From NCBI GenBank assembly GCA_050951365.1, contig JBMNIX010000002.1, positions 186,001 through 250,000 of the forward strand: a stretch of DNA of 64,000 nt. The letters run 5' to 3'. The position numbers were made by a program, and so were the translations under genes. The notes beneath the pieces were generated by a model, which was not told where the DNA came from, made no database searches, and saw nothing but the letters and a program-made list of their open reading frames with translations. Shown piece by piece: positions 8,580-17,369 of this stretch. This DNA comes from JAAYHG01 sp012735455. GTDB taxonomy: Bacteria > Bacillota > DTU030 > DUMP01. Position 1 is the stretch's first letter; each line of letters starts with the position of its first letter.

Positions 8580-9859
8580 ACGCATAAAGAGTATCATCCT
8601 TGCCCTCTTGGTGGTTTTCAGTGTTTACTTGAGCTTTCTTTTGGGCCGGACATGTGCCGCCGCGGACAGTTGAAACGCCTCCCAGTGTTGGAGGGTCATA
8701 CTGGGGCTCAGGACGCAGCACCCTGGCCCTCTTAGCGCCGGCGCGACTTGTGCTTCATTCCAGCGAAAGGACTTCTATAGTGATTTATCCGGGTCGTCCT
8801 CAATTTACGCGGCTTTGGAATCAGGCCGTGGATGTATTGCAGCAGTTGGTAGTGGAGGAACTCAGCAGGCAGCCTTCCTCCTTGTCCGAGTGGGAAGCGG
8901 CCAGCGATAAAGAGGCCTTGGAGCTTATCTTCTTTTTTCCCCTCGAGAGCGAGATTTGGGGTCCGGTGCTGGAATACCCTGTGGACTTGAACCTACCGTG
9001 GCCGACGAAACGCATGCTCTTAGTGCCGGGGTCCAAGCCGGAAATTTACCTGGCCAGCCAGGGCGGTGAAGTCATAAAGTATAACCTTCATTCCACGGAA
9101 TTGACAGCGCTGACACTGGAGGATGAGCCCGCGACCCTCTGCCGCGAACTGGAGGCACCCCTTGAAGTCTCACAGACTGTTTATGTGCCTGCTGAGCCTC
9201 TGTCCTTGCCGGTTCTAAGGATGAGCGGCGAGGTTGTGGACCAGGAAATTGTTGCCGGCAGTTTTTTTGCCGACCTCTCTCTTACCCGGCGCATCAGAGA
9301 GCGGGACGGCGCCACCATCTACAGCGATGGCCGGCGTGGGGTTCGGGTTTGGGCTGATGGAAGTGTAGAGTACAACGCTCCCGGAGTAGAGAGCGGCGTG
9401 GGCTTACCCCCCGCTCAAGCCCTGGACAGGGCAGTTCGTTTTATCACGCAGCACGGTGGCTGGCCGCCCGAGGTGCGACTGACCCGTTTGACTACAGTGA
9501 GTCCGGTACCTGGAGAGAAACGGTATCTCATCTCCTTCAATCAATTCTGGAATGGACTGCCGCTGGCGGAGCCAACCCTGCACGTAGAGCTTAGTGATCG
9601 TGGTGTTGCCAAGTACCAGCGTTCAGTGTTGTACTCGGTGGGTAACGCGGGGTGGTTGGAGGCAAGTTCGGAGGGTTTAGAAGAAAAAATCCGCAGAGCC
9701 AATAAGCTAGAAAAAGGCGACAAAATAGCCGATGTCTACCTTACCTACCGCAAAAATAGCAGCATTGATGAAGAAGTCTTACTCGTACCGGTGTGGGCGG
9801 TTGAGACTGCGGCAGGACGTGTGTTTTGGCTCGAGGCCTCTGGGGGTGAGCAGGGTTGA
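8569..9859 (+). CDS. walH: WalH (YycH) regulator of WalK, apparent frameshift near residue 25-35
   Basis: The YycH-type protein normally has one N-terminal membrane helix and a large extracytoplasmic part that binds WalK. Here the two parts lie in different frames. From TTG 8569 (SD AGAGGAGGG at 8552-8560), frame 1 encodes a basic start and membrane helix (ERIKSIILALLVVFSVYLSF), then stops at 8671-8673. The 400 aa body is open in frame 2 from just after a stop at 8630 to 9859, with YycH-like features such as PARLVLHS and VIYPGRPQFTRLW. Joining the frames between 8633 and 8671 gives a protein of about 430 aa, the usual family length. One extra base there, from mutation or sequencing error, would explain it. 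An unfused product would start at GTG 8654 and lack the membrane anchor. Confidence 0.78.
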
Positions 9860-10725
9860 ACTGGGGACAGGCCAAGAACTTGTTGATAGTGGCTTTTGTT
9901 ATCCTCGATTTGATTTTGGTTTCTCTATACCTGGATATACGGCGTTATGCACCCGGCCATTCGGCAGCCGGTCAGGCAGAGCCAGAGCTTGTAGCTCACC
10001 TGGCAGAGAATAACATAACCTTGGCAGCGGAGCTTCCCTGGGAGGTCCCGAGCCTGCCTCTCCTTCGGGTAGGCATAGAAAAGCAGAATCCCTACCCTAT
10101 AGCCCTCAGTTTCTTCGGTACCCTGACGGAAGTTAATGTGATCCGCCCTGAGGATCCTCTGTTGGAACTGGTCTTCACCCGTGATCAGGAGGAATTGCTC
10201 TTTTACACCAGTGGAGTCAATGTATATACCCACAGGGGACTGGATCGTAGTCCCAGTGACCAGACTGCCGTCCAGGCCGAAAAGCAGGCTCAGAATTTCT
10301 TAGCCACCCACGGTGGCTCTGAAGGACTTACCTTGATTCGCACGGTTCCTTACCGGCGTCAGGGAACATATTGGGTAGAGTTTGGGCAAAGCTACAAAGG
10401 GTTTCCTCTGGTAGGCGCGAGCGGAGCAGTGTTGGTGGTTACACCGGAGGGGGTTGAGAATTACTGGCGGCGTTTCCTGAACGTACTAGGCGAAAGTGGT
10501 GAGCCTCGGGCCGTGATTACGGCAGCAGAAGCCTTGTCGGCTTTGGCCTTGCAGCGGCCGCGGCCCGAGGCCATACCTCTTACGGTAAGGGAGGTGGTCT
10601 TAGGTTACTTGAATCGTGTTTACAATGCTGACGAGTGGGAAGCGGCACCGGTTTGGCGCATTTGGACTGGCGGGGATTCCTATTTTTACATTAACGCCTT
10701 CACCGGAGAACTGGAGACCTCTTGA
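9856..10725 (+). CDS. walI: WalI (YycI) regulator of WalK
   Basis: A 289 aa single-pass membrane protein of the YycI family. The TTG start overlaps the walH stop (TTGA at 9856-9859), implying translational coupling. The N-terminal helix (about residues 5-26) begins MNWGQAKNLLIV, very close to the start of Bacillus YycI, and a large external domain follows. With WalH it forms a complex that restrains WalK. In Bacillus the next gene is walJ; here the V-ATPase promoter follows and walJ is not seen. Confidence 0.88.
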   Translation: MNWGQAKNLLIVAFVILDLILVSLYLDIRRYAPGHSAAGQAEPELVAHLAENNITLAAELPWEVPSLPLLRVGIEKQNPYPIALSFFGTLTEVNVIRPEDPLLELVFTRDQEELLFYTSGVNVYTHRGLDRSPSDQTAVQAEKQAQNFLATHGGSEGLTLIRTVPYRRQGTYWVEFGQSYKGFPLVGASGAVLVVTPEGVENYWRRFLNVLGESGEPRAVITAAEALSALALQRPRPEAIPLTVREVVLGYLNRVYNADEWEAAPVWRIWTGGDSYFYINAFTGELETS

Positions 10726-10762
10726 GACTGGTCAAATTTGTAACAAGCATAAAGATAATTGT

Positions 10763-10792
10763 TTGATCCACGCTTTTTCCTTATGCTATAAT
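10763..10792 (+). promoter_or_regulatory. Sigma-A type promoter of the V-ATPase operon
   Basis: TTGATC at 10763-10768, an 18-base spacer ending in an extended -10 TG (10784-10785), and TATAAT at 10787-10792. It sits between walI and the first V-ATPase gene, so the ATPase genes need not depend on wal transcription. Confidence 0.75.
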
Positions 10793-10850
10793 TTTCCCGT
10801 ATGGGTCTTTTAGCCAAGTTATCCAACTTGTGAAAGAGGTGGTGATATTT

Positions 10851-11177
10851 TTGGCAATTGAAGCCCTGCGTACCGTGCGGGAGACGGAAGCTAGCGCAGT
10901 GGAGCTAAGACGTGCTGCTCGTGATGAGGCCAGGAAAATCCTTGAACAGGCTGAGGCAGAGGGCGAGGCCCTTATTGAGCGGGAGATAAGTCAAGCTCAT
11001 GCCGAAGCCGGGGCCATCATCGCACAGGCAGAGGCAGAAGCTACCCGGGAAGCCGACCCCATTCGGGCGGAGGCAAAGACAATCAGTGCTTGCATCCGGC
11101 AGGAAGCAGCGGGGCACCTACCTTCAGCTGTAGCACACATTGTGGAGAGGATAGTGAAAGCCCATGGCCGTAGCTAA
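10851..11177 (+). CDS. ntpF: V-type ATPase peripheral stalk subunit H (AhaH/NtpF-like)
   Basis: A 108 aa, highly charged, almost entirely helical protein rich in Ala, Glu and Arg with heptad-like spacing (EARKILEQAEAEGEALIERE). This is the expected long coiled coil that pairs with subunit E to form the peripheral stalk joining the V1 head to subunit I. TTG 10851 is chosen over GTG 10830 because AAGAGGTGGTGA lies just upstream and the product then begins at the conserved part. It is first gene of the operon and its 3' end overlaps the subunit I start by 14 bases. Confidence 0.82.
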   Translation: MAIEALRTVRETEASAVELRRAARDEARKILEQAEAEGEALIEREISQAHAEAGAIIAQAEAEATREADPIRAEAKTISACIRQEAAGHLPSAVAHIVERIVKAHGRS

Positions 11178-13146
11178 AATGAAGAAAGTCTTCCTAATGG
11201 CGCACCGGGAAGACCGCGAAGCCCTCACCAAGGTTCTGCAGCGCCTGGGCGTGCTACAACTGGAAGACTTTCTGCTCACAAAGGAATGTGCGCCGGAAAC
11301 GGAAGTAGAAGTGTACCTGAAGCGTGACGAGCCCGGCGAGGAAGCTGCGGCGCTGGATGCTCGCATAGCTGACCTCAAGTTCTGTCTTGATTTTATGCAG
11401 CGCTTGTCTCCGGAGAAGACCAGTTTTATTCAACAGTTCGCCGGCACCAAGGTTTACCTAAAAGAGCGAGACTTTCGCGAATGCGTTAAAGAAAGTCACA
11501 AGGTGGATTCAGTCCACAAGGGTCTCAGGCTTATCGATGCTGAACTGACCCGCCTCCGCAATGAAGAGACTAAGAACCATAACCTTCTGGCTCAGCTTGA
11601 GCCCTGGCTAGCCTTGGATGTTCCCCTGGAGGAGCTTACATCCGGGTCGGATATCGGCGTTGAGGTAGGAACGCTTCCTTTGACGGCCCAGAAGGAGACA
11701 GAATGGCTTGAGGAACTGGAGGCGGCTTCTCCTGGGGCCTATGTGGAGATAGTAGGACGCAACCGGGAAGAGGTGTACCTTGTCCTGCTTTATGCCCGGG
11801 AAGATGAGGAATTCGTTCAGTCTCTTCTGCGCCAGCGCTCTTTTGGACGGGCCACATTCCCTTCGGTCCAAGGGACTGCCCAAGAGGTCAAGGAGCGGTG
11901 CGAAAAAGAGCTAGCCCGGCTAGCGGCCCGCAGAGAAAAGCTGCTGGCGGAGGCGCGCCAGTACCTGGAACACAGGTTACTGGTGAAGTCAGCCTACGAT
12001 GAGGCGGCTATGGCCCGCTCACGTTTAGAGGCAGTACTTAATTTTGGCAGAACAGCCGAAACCTTTGCCCTTACCGGTTGGGTGGAGGCTGAGAACCTAC
12101 CTCGGCTGGAAAAAGCTGTGGCTTCTGTCAGCCCCACGGCTTACTTAAAGGGGCGCGACCCAACGGAAGACGATGATCCCCCGGTTATTCTAGAGAATTC
12201 GCGTAGTGTCTATCCCTTTGAGGTGGTTACGGAGCTTTATGGCCTTCCCTTACCCCGTGGAGTGGACCCCACCCCGTACGTGGCGCCGTTCTTTTTCCTC
12301 TTCTTTGGCTTGATGTATGGTGACGCAGGCTACGGGCTGGTGCTTATGGGTCTGGCATGGCTTACAATGAGAAAGATCCGCATGGCTGGTATGGCCAAGA
12401 AACTCTTCATCCTACTAATGCTGGGCGGGGCTGCTTCTGTCTTAGTGGGCGCAGTAACAGGAAGCTGGTTTGGCGATCTACCCCTTCCTACCATCTGGTT
12501 TAGTCCCGCGGACGACCCCATGAAGATGCTCATTATATCCTTTGCCCTTGGCCTGGTTCACATCTATACCGGGCTAATTATCCAGATGATTACCAACCTT
12601 CGTAGCGGGAAAGTAGCTGACGGACTCTTTGACCAGGGCCTGTGGCTGGTTTTTCTTACAGGTTTGGTAATGTTTGGCGTTGGCACTGTATTCCCTGCTA
12701 TTACCCCAATCGGTAAGATAGTAGCCATTGTGGGTGCGGTAGGCCTCGTCCTGACACAGGGCCGGGCCAACAAGAATGTTATCAAGCGACTGCTGTCTGG
12801 AATACTGAGCCTCTATGACGTAAGCGGGTATTTAAGCGATGTTCTTTCTTACTCACGTCTCTTGGCCTTAGGCTTAGGTACCAGCGTTATTGGTACAGTG
12901 ATCAACTCTATGGTAGCACTGGTAGCTGCAGGTGGACCGATAGGCTGGATTATCGGGGCGATCATTGCCGTAGTCGGCCACGCCTTCAACCTCATCATTA
13001 ACGTGCTGGGGGCGTACGTTCACGCTAGCCGTCTGCAGTATGTGGAGTTTTTCACTAAGTTCTATGAAAGCGGGGGGCGAGCCTTTAATCCCTTCCGCAT
13101 GATGACAAGATACATCGACTTGGAACTGGAAGAAAGGGAGGCTTGA
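11164..13146 (+). CDS. ntpI: V-type ATPase membrane subunit I (a-type)
   Basis: 660 aa, typical of subunit I/a. The N-terminal 330 residues are cytoplasmic with coiled-coil arms that meet the peripheral stalks. The C-terminal half has about seven membrane helices starting at the conserved PFFFLFFGLMYGDAGYGL. The late helices include the SRLLALGLGTSVIG segment whose arginine faces the rotor ring and provides the ion half-channels. ATG 11164 overlaps the end of subunit H. Length and motifs are complete with no sign of damage. Confidence 0.95.
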   Translation: MAVAKMKKVFLMAHREDREALTKVLQRLGVLQLEDFLLTKECAPETEVEVYLKRDEPGEEAAALDARIADLKFCLDFMQRLSPEKTSFIQQFAGTKVYLKERDFRECVKESHKVDSVHKGLRLIDAELTRLRNEETKNHNLLAQLEPWLALDVPLEELTSGSDIGVEVGTLPLTAQKETEWLEELEAASPGAYVEIVGRNREEVYLVLLYAREDEEFVQSLLRQRSFGRATFPSVQGTAQEVKERCEKELARLAARREKLLAEARQYLEHRLLVKSAYDEAAMARSRLEAVLNFGRTAETFALTGWVEAENLPRLEKAVASVSPTAYLKGRDPTEDDDPPVILENSRSVYPFEVVTELYGLPLPRGVDPTPYVAPFFFLFFGLMYGDAGYGLVLMGLAWLTMRKIRMAGMAKKLFILLMLGGAASVLVGAVTGSWFGDLPLPTIWFSPADDPMKMLIISFALGLVHIYTGLIIQMITNLRSGKVADGLFDQGLWLVFLTGLVMFGVGTVFPAITPIGKIVAIVGAVGLVLTQGRANKNVIKRLLSGILSLYDVSGYLSDVLSYSRLLALGLGTSVIGTVINSMVALVAAGGPIGWIIGAIIAVVGHAFNLIINVLGAYVHASRLQYVEFFTKFYESGGRAFNPFRMMTRYIDLELEEREA

Positions 13147-13148
13147 AA

Positions 13149-13619
13149 ATGACAAGTGGTGCAATTCTCGCTCTCTTAGGGGCAGCCCTGGCCGTGGGAC
13201 TCCCCGGCATTGGCTCAGCTATTGGTGTTGGCATTGTGGGACAGAGTGCTGCCGGACTGGTTACGGAGCAGCCCGACCGCTTTGGCCAGACGCTACTTCT
13301 CCAGGCTATCCCTGGTACACAGGGTATTTATGGCCTGCTCTCAGGCTTCCTCATCATGATCAACATCGGTGTATTCACATGTCAAATTGCCGCCCTGAGT
13401 CTGCAGCAAGGGTTTGCTATTCTTATGGCGTCCCTTCCCATTGCCATCGTTGGCTGGCTCTCTGCCATCGCCCAGGGCAAGACTGTCGCGGCTGGGATAA
13501 GCCTTATCGCCAAGCGTCCCGAAGATCTTGGTAAGACTATTACTTATGGTGCCATGGTTGAAACTTATGCTGTACTCGCCTTCCTCGCGACCTTGCTCCT
13601 TATTAGGGGAGTGGCCTAA
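13149..13619 (+). CDS. ntpK: V-type ATPase rotor ring subunit K (16 kDa proteolipid)
   Basis: A 156 aa four-helix proteolipid, that is, two fused hairpins. ATG 13149 is preferred over TTG 13143 (AAGGGAGG ends 7 bases before). The ion-carrying glutamate is E138 in the last helix (GAMVETYAVLAF). The first hairpin has T57 and Q58 in IPGTQGIYGLL instead of a second carboxylate, and Q109 lies in SAIAQGK. These positions match the sodium ligands known in Enterococcus hirae NtpK (L61, T64, Q65, Q110, E139), with only Leu to Ile changed. A sodium-translocating enzyme is therefore predicted. Confidence 0.94.
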   Translation: MTSGAILALLGAALAVGLPGIGSAIGVGIVGQSAAGLVTEQPDRFGQTLLLQAIPGTQGIYGLLSGFLIMINIGVFTCQIAALSLQQGFAILMASLPIAIVGWLSAIAQGKTVAAGISLIAKRPEDLGKTITYGAMVETYAVLAFLATLLLIRGVA

Positions 13620-14225
13620 ATGGCAGGAATTGAAGCCTTAGCAAACCGTATTCGCGAACGGGCTGAGGCTGAGGCTGAGGCCATTCGAGCCGAAGCCCTG
13701 GCTGAGAGGGAAAAGATACTGGCGAAAGCCCAGGCACGGGCCGGGAAAGAACGCGAGGCTATCCTGAACCGTGCTCAGACAGTGGCGGCCGAAAAAAAGC
13801 GGCGCATCATTGCCACCGCCGAGATGGAGGCCCGTCAAGAACAGCTAAAGGCTAAGGAAGAAATGATAGATAAAGCCTTTGACCTCGCCCTGGCAAAACT
13901 GCGGGACCTTCCTGCAGCCGAGTATCAGGCCCTGCTCCTTCCCCTTGTGGTGGCTGCAGCAGAAACCGGGAACGAAGAGTTTATTGTGGCTGCGGCGGAC
14001 CGGGAACGTCTTGGACCGGACTTTCTCGCCCGGGTTAACCAGCAGCTAGTCAAGGAAGGGAAGGTGGGCAACCTAACCTATGCCCAGGAAACACGCCCGT
14101 TGGAGGGTGGTTTCATCCTGCGCTCCGGAGGTGTAGATAACAACTACTCCTTTGAGCTGATCCTAAAGCTGAGCAGGGATGAACTAGAGCAGGAAGTGGC
14201 TGCCATCCTCTTTCCCGCTAGCTGA
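13620..14225 (+). CDS. ntpE: V-type ATPase peripheral stalk subunit E
   Basis: 201 aa. The N-terminal half is a long charged helix (ANRIRERAEAEAEAIRAEAL) that forms the stalk coiled coil with subunit H. The C-terminal globular domain has the family ending GGFILRSGGVDNNYSFE and binds the top of the catalytic head near subunit B. The ATG follows the subunit K stop directly. Confidence 0.92.
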   Translation: MAGIEALANRIRERAEAEAEAIRAEALAEREKILAKAQARAGKEREAILNRAQTVAAEKKRRIIATAEMEARQEQLKAKEEMIDKAFDLALAKLRDLPAAEYQALLLPLVVAAAETGNEEFIVAAADRERLGPDFLARVNQQLVKEGKVGNLTYAQETRPLEGGFILRSGGVDNNYSFELILKLSRDELEQEVAAILFPAS

Positions 14226-14252
14226 TTGCGGGCTGGGAAAGGAGGCGGAGAA

Positions 14253-15275
14253 TTGAAAGGTGACAAAACTGTCTATGCTTATGCAGTTGCCCGGGTACGG
14301 GCTTTGGAGATAAATCTTCTCGACCGCAGTAAGATCGACCGTATGGTGGAGGCCAAAGATGCTGCCGAAGCCCTCAAGGTCCTATGCGAGACCAGCTACT
14401 CCACCGCTGCTAGTCAGCTTGCCAATGTTTACGATTATGAGACTATCCTGCGCCAGGAAATCGCTGCTGTGCGGGAGCTCTTTTGGAAAATCTCGCCCCA
14501 CCCTGAGCTAACAGATCTTTTCTTCTTGAGGTACGACGTACTTAACCTAAAGTTGCTTCTAAAAGCCAAGTACCTGGATCAAGACGTGAAGGACCTCTTG
14601 ATTCCTGCCGGCACACTGTCACCGGAACATCTAGCTACCATAGTAGCCGAGGGTAATTGGAAGCTACTACCGGAGGAGCTGGCACAGGCGGTGCGGGAGA
14701 TTGAGGGGCTTATGGCGGAGGCGCCGGACCCGCAACAGGTAGATACCCTGCTGGACAAGGCCCATTACAGCTATCTTCTCAGGATACTGCGGCAGCAGGG
14801 AGAAGACTTTCTGGTTGATTTAATCACTGTTCAGGTGGATCTTATCAACATCAGGACTTTTGTCCGCGTTCGCCACGTGGCGGGCGGAGATGCTGTCCGT
14901 GTGCGCGAGCTTCTGCCAGCAGTTCTTATTCCAGGGGGAAAGCTCAAACTGGACTTTTTCCTGGGTCAGGTGGAAGAGCAGCTTTCGGCCTTTGCGGACC
15001 GTTTTGCCAAGGAGCCCATTGGCCCTGTGGTTACAGAAGGGCTGGCTGCCTGGCAGCGTGAGGGAAGTCTTGCCCGTTACGAAAAGCTGATGGATGATTT
15101 CCTTATCAACTATGTCAAGAAATCGCGGCTCGTCGCCTTTGGTGTCGAACCGCTGGTGGCCTACCTCTGGGCCAAAGAGAACGAGACCAAGCTCATTCGC
15201 ATGATCATGGTAGGCAAGATCAACGGCCTTCCAGTGGATGAGATCAGGGAAAGGCTGCGTGATGTCTATGCCTAA
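14253..15275 (+). CDS. ntpC: V-type ATPase subunit C (d-type central stalk adaptor)
   Basis: 340 aa all-helical subunit that sits on the rotor ring and receives the D/F shaft. TTG 14253 is chosen because AAAGGAGG at 14238-14245 precedes it; the open frame back to 14226 has no SD. Family signs include the start YAYAVARVRALEINLL, the FFLRYDVLNLKLLLKAKYL segment and the C-terminal YLWAKENETKLIRMIMVGKI. It overlaps the subunit F start by 14 bases. Confidence 0.92.
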   Translation: MKGDKTVYAYAVARVRALEINLLDRSKIDRMVEAKDAAEALKVLCETSYSTAASQLANVYDYETILRQEIAAVRELFWKISPHPELTDLFFLRYDVLNLKLLLKAKYLDQDVKDLLIPAGTLSPEHLATIVAEGNWKLLPEELAQAVREIEGLMAEAPDPQQVDTLLDKAHYSYLLRILRQQGEDFLVDLITVQVDLINIRTFVRVRHVAGGDAVRVRELLPAVLIPGGKLKLDFFLGQVEEQLSAFADRFAKEPIGPVVTEGLAAWQREGSLARYEKLMDDFLINYVKKSRLVAFGVEPLVAYLWAKENETKLIRMIMVGKINGLPVDEIRERLRDVYA

Positions 15276-15594
15276 GATTGCGGTAATCGGTGACCGCGAC
15301 TCTATACTTGGTTTCAAGGCTGTGGGAGTAACCACCTTCCCAGTCACTGCTGCGGAAGAGGTGACAGGGGCCTTGCGCCAGGTGTTTGGCGGGGATTACG
15401 GCGTGGTATTTATTACGGAACAGGCTGCAGTACAAGCCGGTGACGTGATTAAAGAATATAGTGAGAGAAATACCCCCATCCTGATTCCAATCCCCAGCAG
15501 CCGCGGCAGCCTAGGATTAGGAATGCAGAGGATCAGGGGCAGCGTCGAGAAGGCTGTGGGCGCGGACATCTTATTTGGGAAAGAGGGTAGGTAA
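15262..15594 (+). CDS. ntpG: V-type ATPase subunit F (central stalk; NtpG)
   Basis: 110 aa Rossmann-like subunit that binds the D shaft. The conserved N-terminus PKIAVIGDRDSILGFKAVGV and the later PILIPIPSSRGS match the family. ATG 15262 has AGGGAAAGG seven bases upstream; ATG 15268 (MPKIAVIG) is the alternative. Start and end both abut neighbouring ATPase genes. Confidence 0.92.
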   Translation: MSMPKIAVIGDRDSILGFKAVGVTTFPVTAAEEVTGALRQVFGGDYGVVFITEQAAVQAGDVIKEYSERNTPILIPIPSSRGSLGLGMQRIRGSVEKAVGADILFGKEGR

Positions 15595-15596
15595 GT

Positions 15597-17369
15597 TTGG
15601 CTGTTGGCAGGATAACCAAAGTCTCCGGCCCTCTGGTAGTGGCCGAAGGCATGCAAGAAGCCAAAATGTACGACGTGGTCCGGGTCAGCGAGGCGCGCCT
15701 GATCGGTGAGGTTATCGAGCTCCACGGCGACCGGGCATTTATCCAGGTGTACGAGGAAACCGGTGGCGTGGGTCCAGGCGAACCGGTGTACTTGACAGGA
15801 ATGCCCCTGTCTGTGGAGTTAGGACCCGGTCTTATTGAGTCTATCTACGACGGTATTCAGCGTCCCCTGGACGTGATCCGAGAAAAAGTGGGTGACCGCA
15901 TCAGCCGCGGGGTGGAGGCATACGCCCTCAACCGGGAAAAGAAATGGCAGTTTGTCCCCCGCGCCAAGGTAGGGGATAAGGTTGCTGCAGGTGACATCCT
16001 GGGCACTGTCCAAGAGACGGAGCTTGTGGAACACCGCATCATGGTGCCTCCAGGAGTGGAGGGTACTGTGACGGAAATCTTCAGCGGTGAAGCTACCGTT
16101 GTGGACACTATTGCCAAGATCGAGACGGCAGATGGGGTGCGCGAACTTAGCATGATGCAGCGCTGGCCAGTGCGCCAAGGGCGGCCGCACAAGGAAAAGC
16201 TTCCTCCTCAGGAGATCATGGTAACTGGTCAGCGGGTTATTGATATGTTCTTCCCTGTAGCCAAGGGTGGCACTGCCAGCATTCCCGGTCCCTTCGGCAG
16301 CGGCAAGACGGTGGTGCAGCACCAGTTGGCCAAGTGGGCTGACGCCGAGATTATCGTTTACGTGGGCTGCGGCGAGCGCGGCAACGAGATGACCGACGTG
16401 CTCCTGGAGTTCCCCGAACTTAAGGACCCGAAGAGCGGGCAGCCGCTTATGAAACGCACCGTTCTCATCGCCAACACCTCCGACATGCCGGTGGCGGCGC
16501 GTGAGGCCTCCATTTATACTGGTATTACCATTGCCGAGTACTTCCGTGACATGGGTTACAGCGTAGCCCTCATGGCCGATTCCACTTCCCGTTGGGCCGA
16601 GGCCCTGCGTGAAATGTCCGGCCGTCTTGAGGAGATGCCTGGCGAAGAAGGTTACCCGGCTTATCTCGGCTCGCGTCTAGCCGGTTTCTACGAGCGGGCG
16701 GGACGTGTTTCCTGCTTGGGTTCGGACGGACGCATCGGCAACCTCACCGTTGTGGGTGCGGTTTCGCCCCCGGGCGGTGACCTTTCAGAGCCGGTTACAC
16801 AGAGTACGTTGCGTATAGTCAAGGTGTTCTGGAGCCTAGACGCTTCCCTGGCCTATGCCCGGCACTTCCCGGCCATTAACTGGCTGCTGAGTTACTCCTT
16901 GTACCTGGAGAACATCGATGACTACCTGCGCCAGCGCCTGGGCCAGGAATGGATAGAGATGCGTGCCGCCGCCATGCGTGTGTTGCAAGAGGAGTCGGAA
17001 CTACAAGAAATCGTGCGCTTGGTGGGTGTGGATGCCCTCTCCCCGCGGGAGCGGCTCACTCTGGAGACGGCCAAATCCGTGCGTGAGGACTTCCTGCTGC
17101 AAAACGCCTTCCACGATGTGGACACCTACTGCTCCCTTGAGAAGCAAAAGCGCATGATTAGGCTCATAATGCTTCTCTATCGGGAGTGCCAGCGGGCCTT
17201 GGAAAAGGGAGCCTCCCTGGAAAAACTCCTCGCTCTACCGGTACGCGAGCGCATCGCCCGGGCCAAGTACACACCAGAGGATCAGCTGGCCAACTTCGAT
17301 AGCATTGAAAGCGACATCAAATCCCAGGTAGCCGAGGCCAGTGCCACGGGAGGTGAAGAGGTTGCCTAA
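15597..17369 (+). CDS. ntpA: V-type ATPase catalytic subunit A
   Basis: 590 aa, full length. TTG start two bases after the F stop. The N-terminal beta-barrel and the bulge domain specific to A subunits come first. The P-loop GPFGSGKT is at residues 231-238, followed by the catalytic glutamate region (GCGERGNEM), ALMADSTSRWAEALREMSGR and a C-terminal helical domain. It hydrolyses ATP, or makes it when driven by the ion gradient, in the A3B3 head. Family P-loops often read GAFGCGKT; the form here is a conservative variant. Confidence 0.97.
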   Translation: MAVGRITKVSGPLVVAEGMQEAKMYDVVRVSEARLIGEVIELHGDRAFIQVYEETGGVGPGEPVYLTGMPLSVELGPGLIESIYDGIQRPLDVIREKVGDRISRGVEAYALNREKKWQFVPRAKVGDKVAAGDILGTVQETELVEHRIMVPPGVEGTVTEIFSGEATVVDTIAKIETADGVRELSMMQRWPVRQGRPHKEKLPPQEIMVTGQRVIDMFFPVAKGGTASIPGPFGSGKTVVQHQLAKWADAEIIVYVGCGERGNEMTDVLLEFPELKDPKSGQPLMKRTVLIANTSDMPVAAREASIYTGITIAEYFRDMGYSVALMADSTSRWAEALREMSGRLEEMPGEEGYPAYLGSRLAGFYERAGRVSCLGSDGRIGNLTVVGAVSPPGGDLSEPVTQSTLRIVKVFWSLDASLAYARHFPAINWLLSYSLYLENIDDYLRQRLGQEWIEMRAAAMRVLQEESELQEIVRLVGVDALSPRERLTLETAKSVREDFLLQNAFHDVDTYCSLEKQKRMIRLIMLLYRECQRALEKGASLEKLLALPVRERIARAKYTPEDQLANFDSIESDIKSQVAEASATGGEEVA

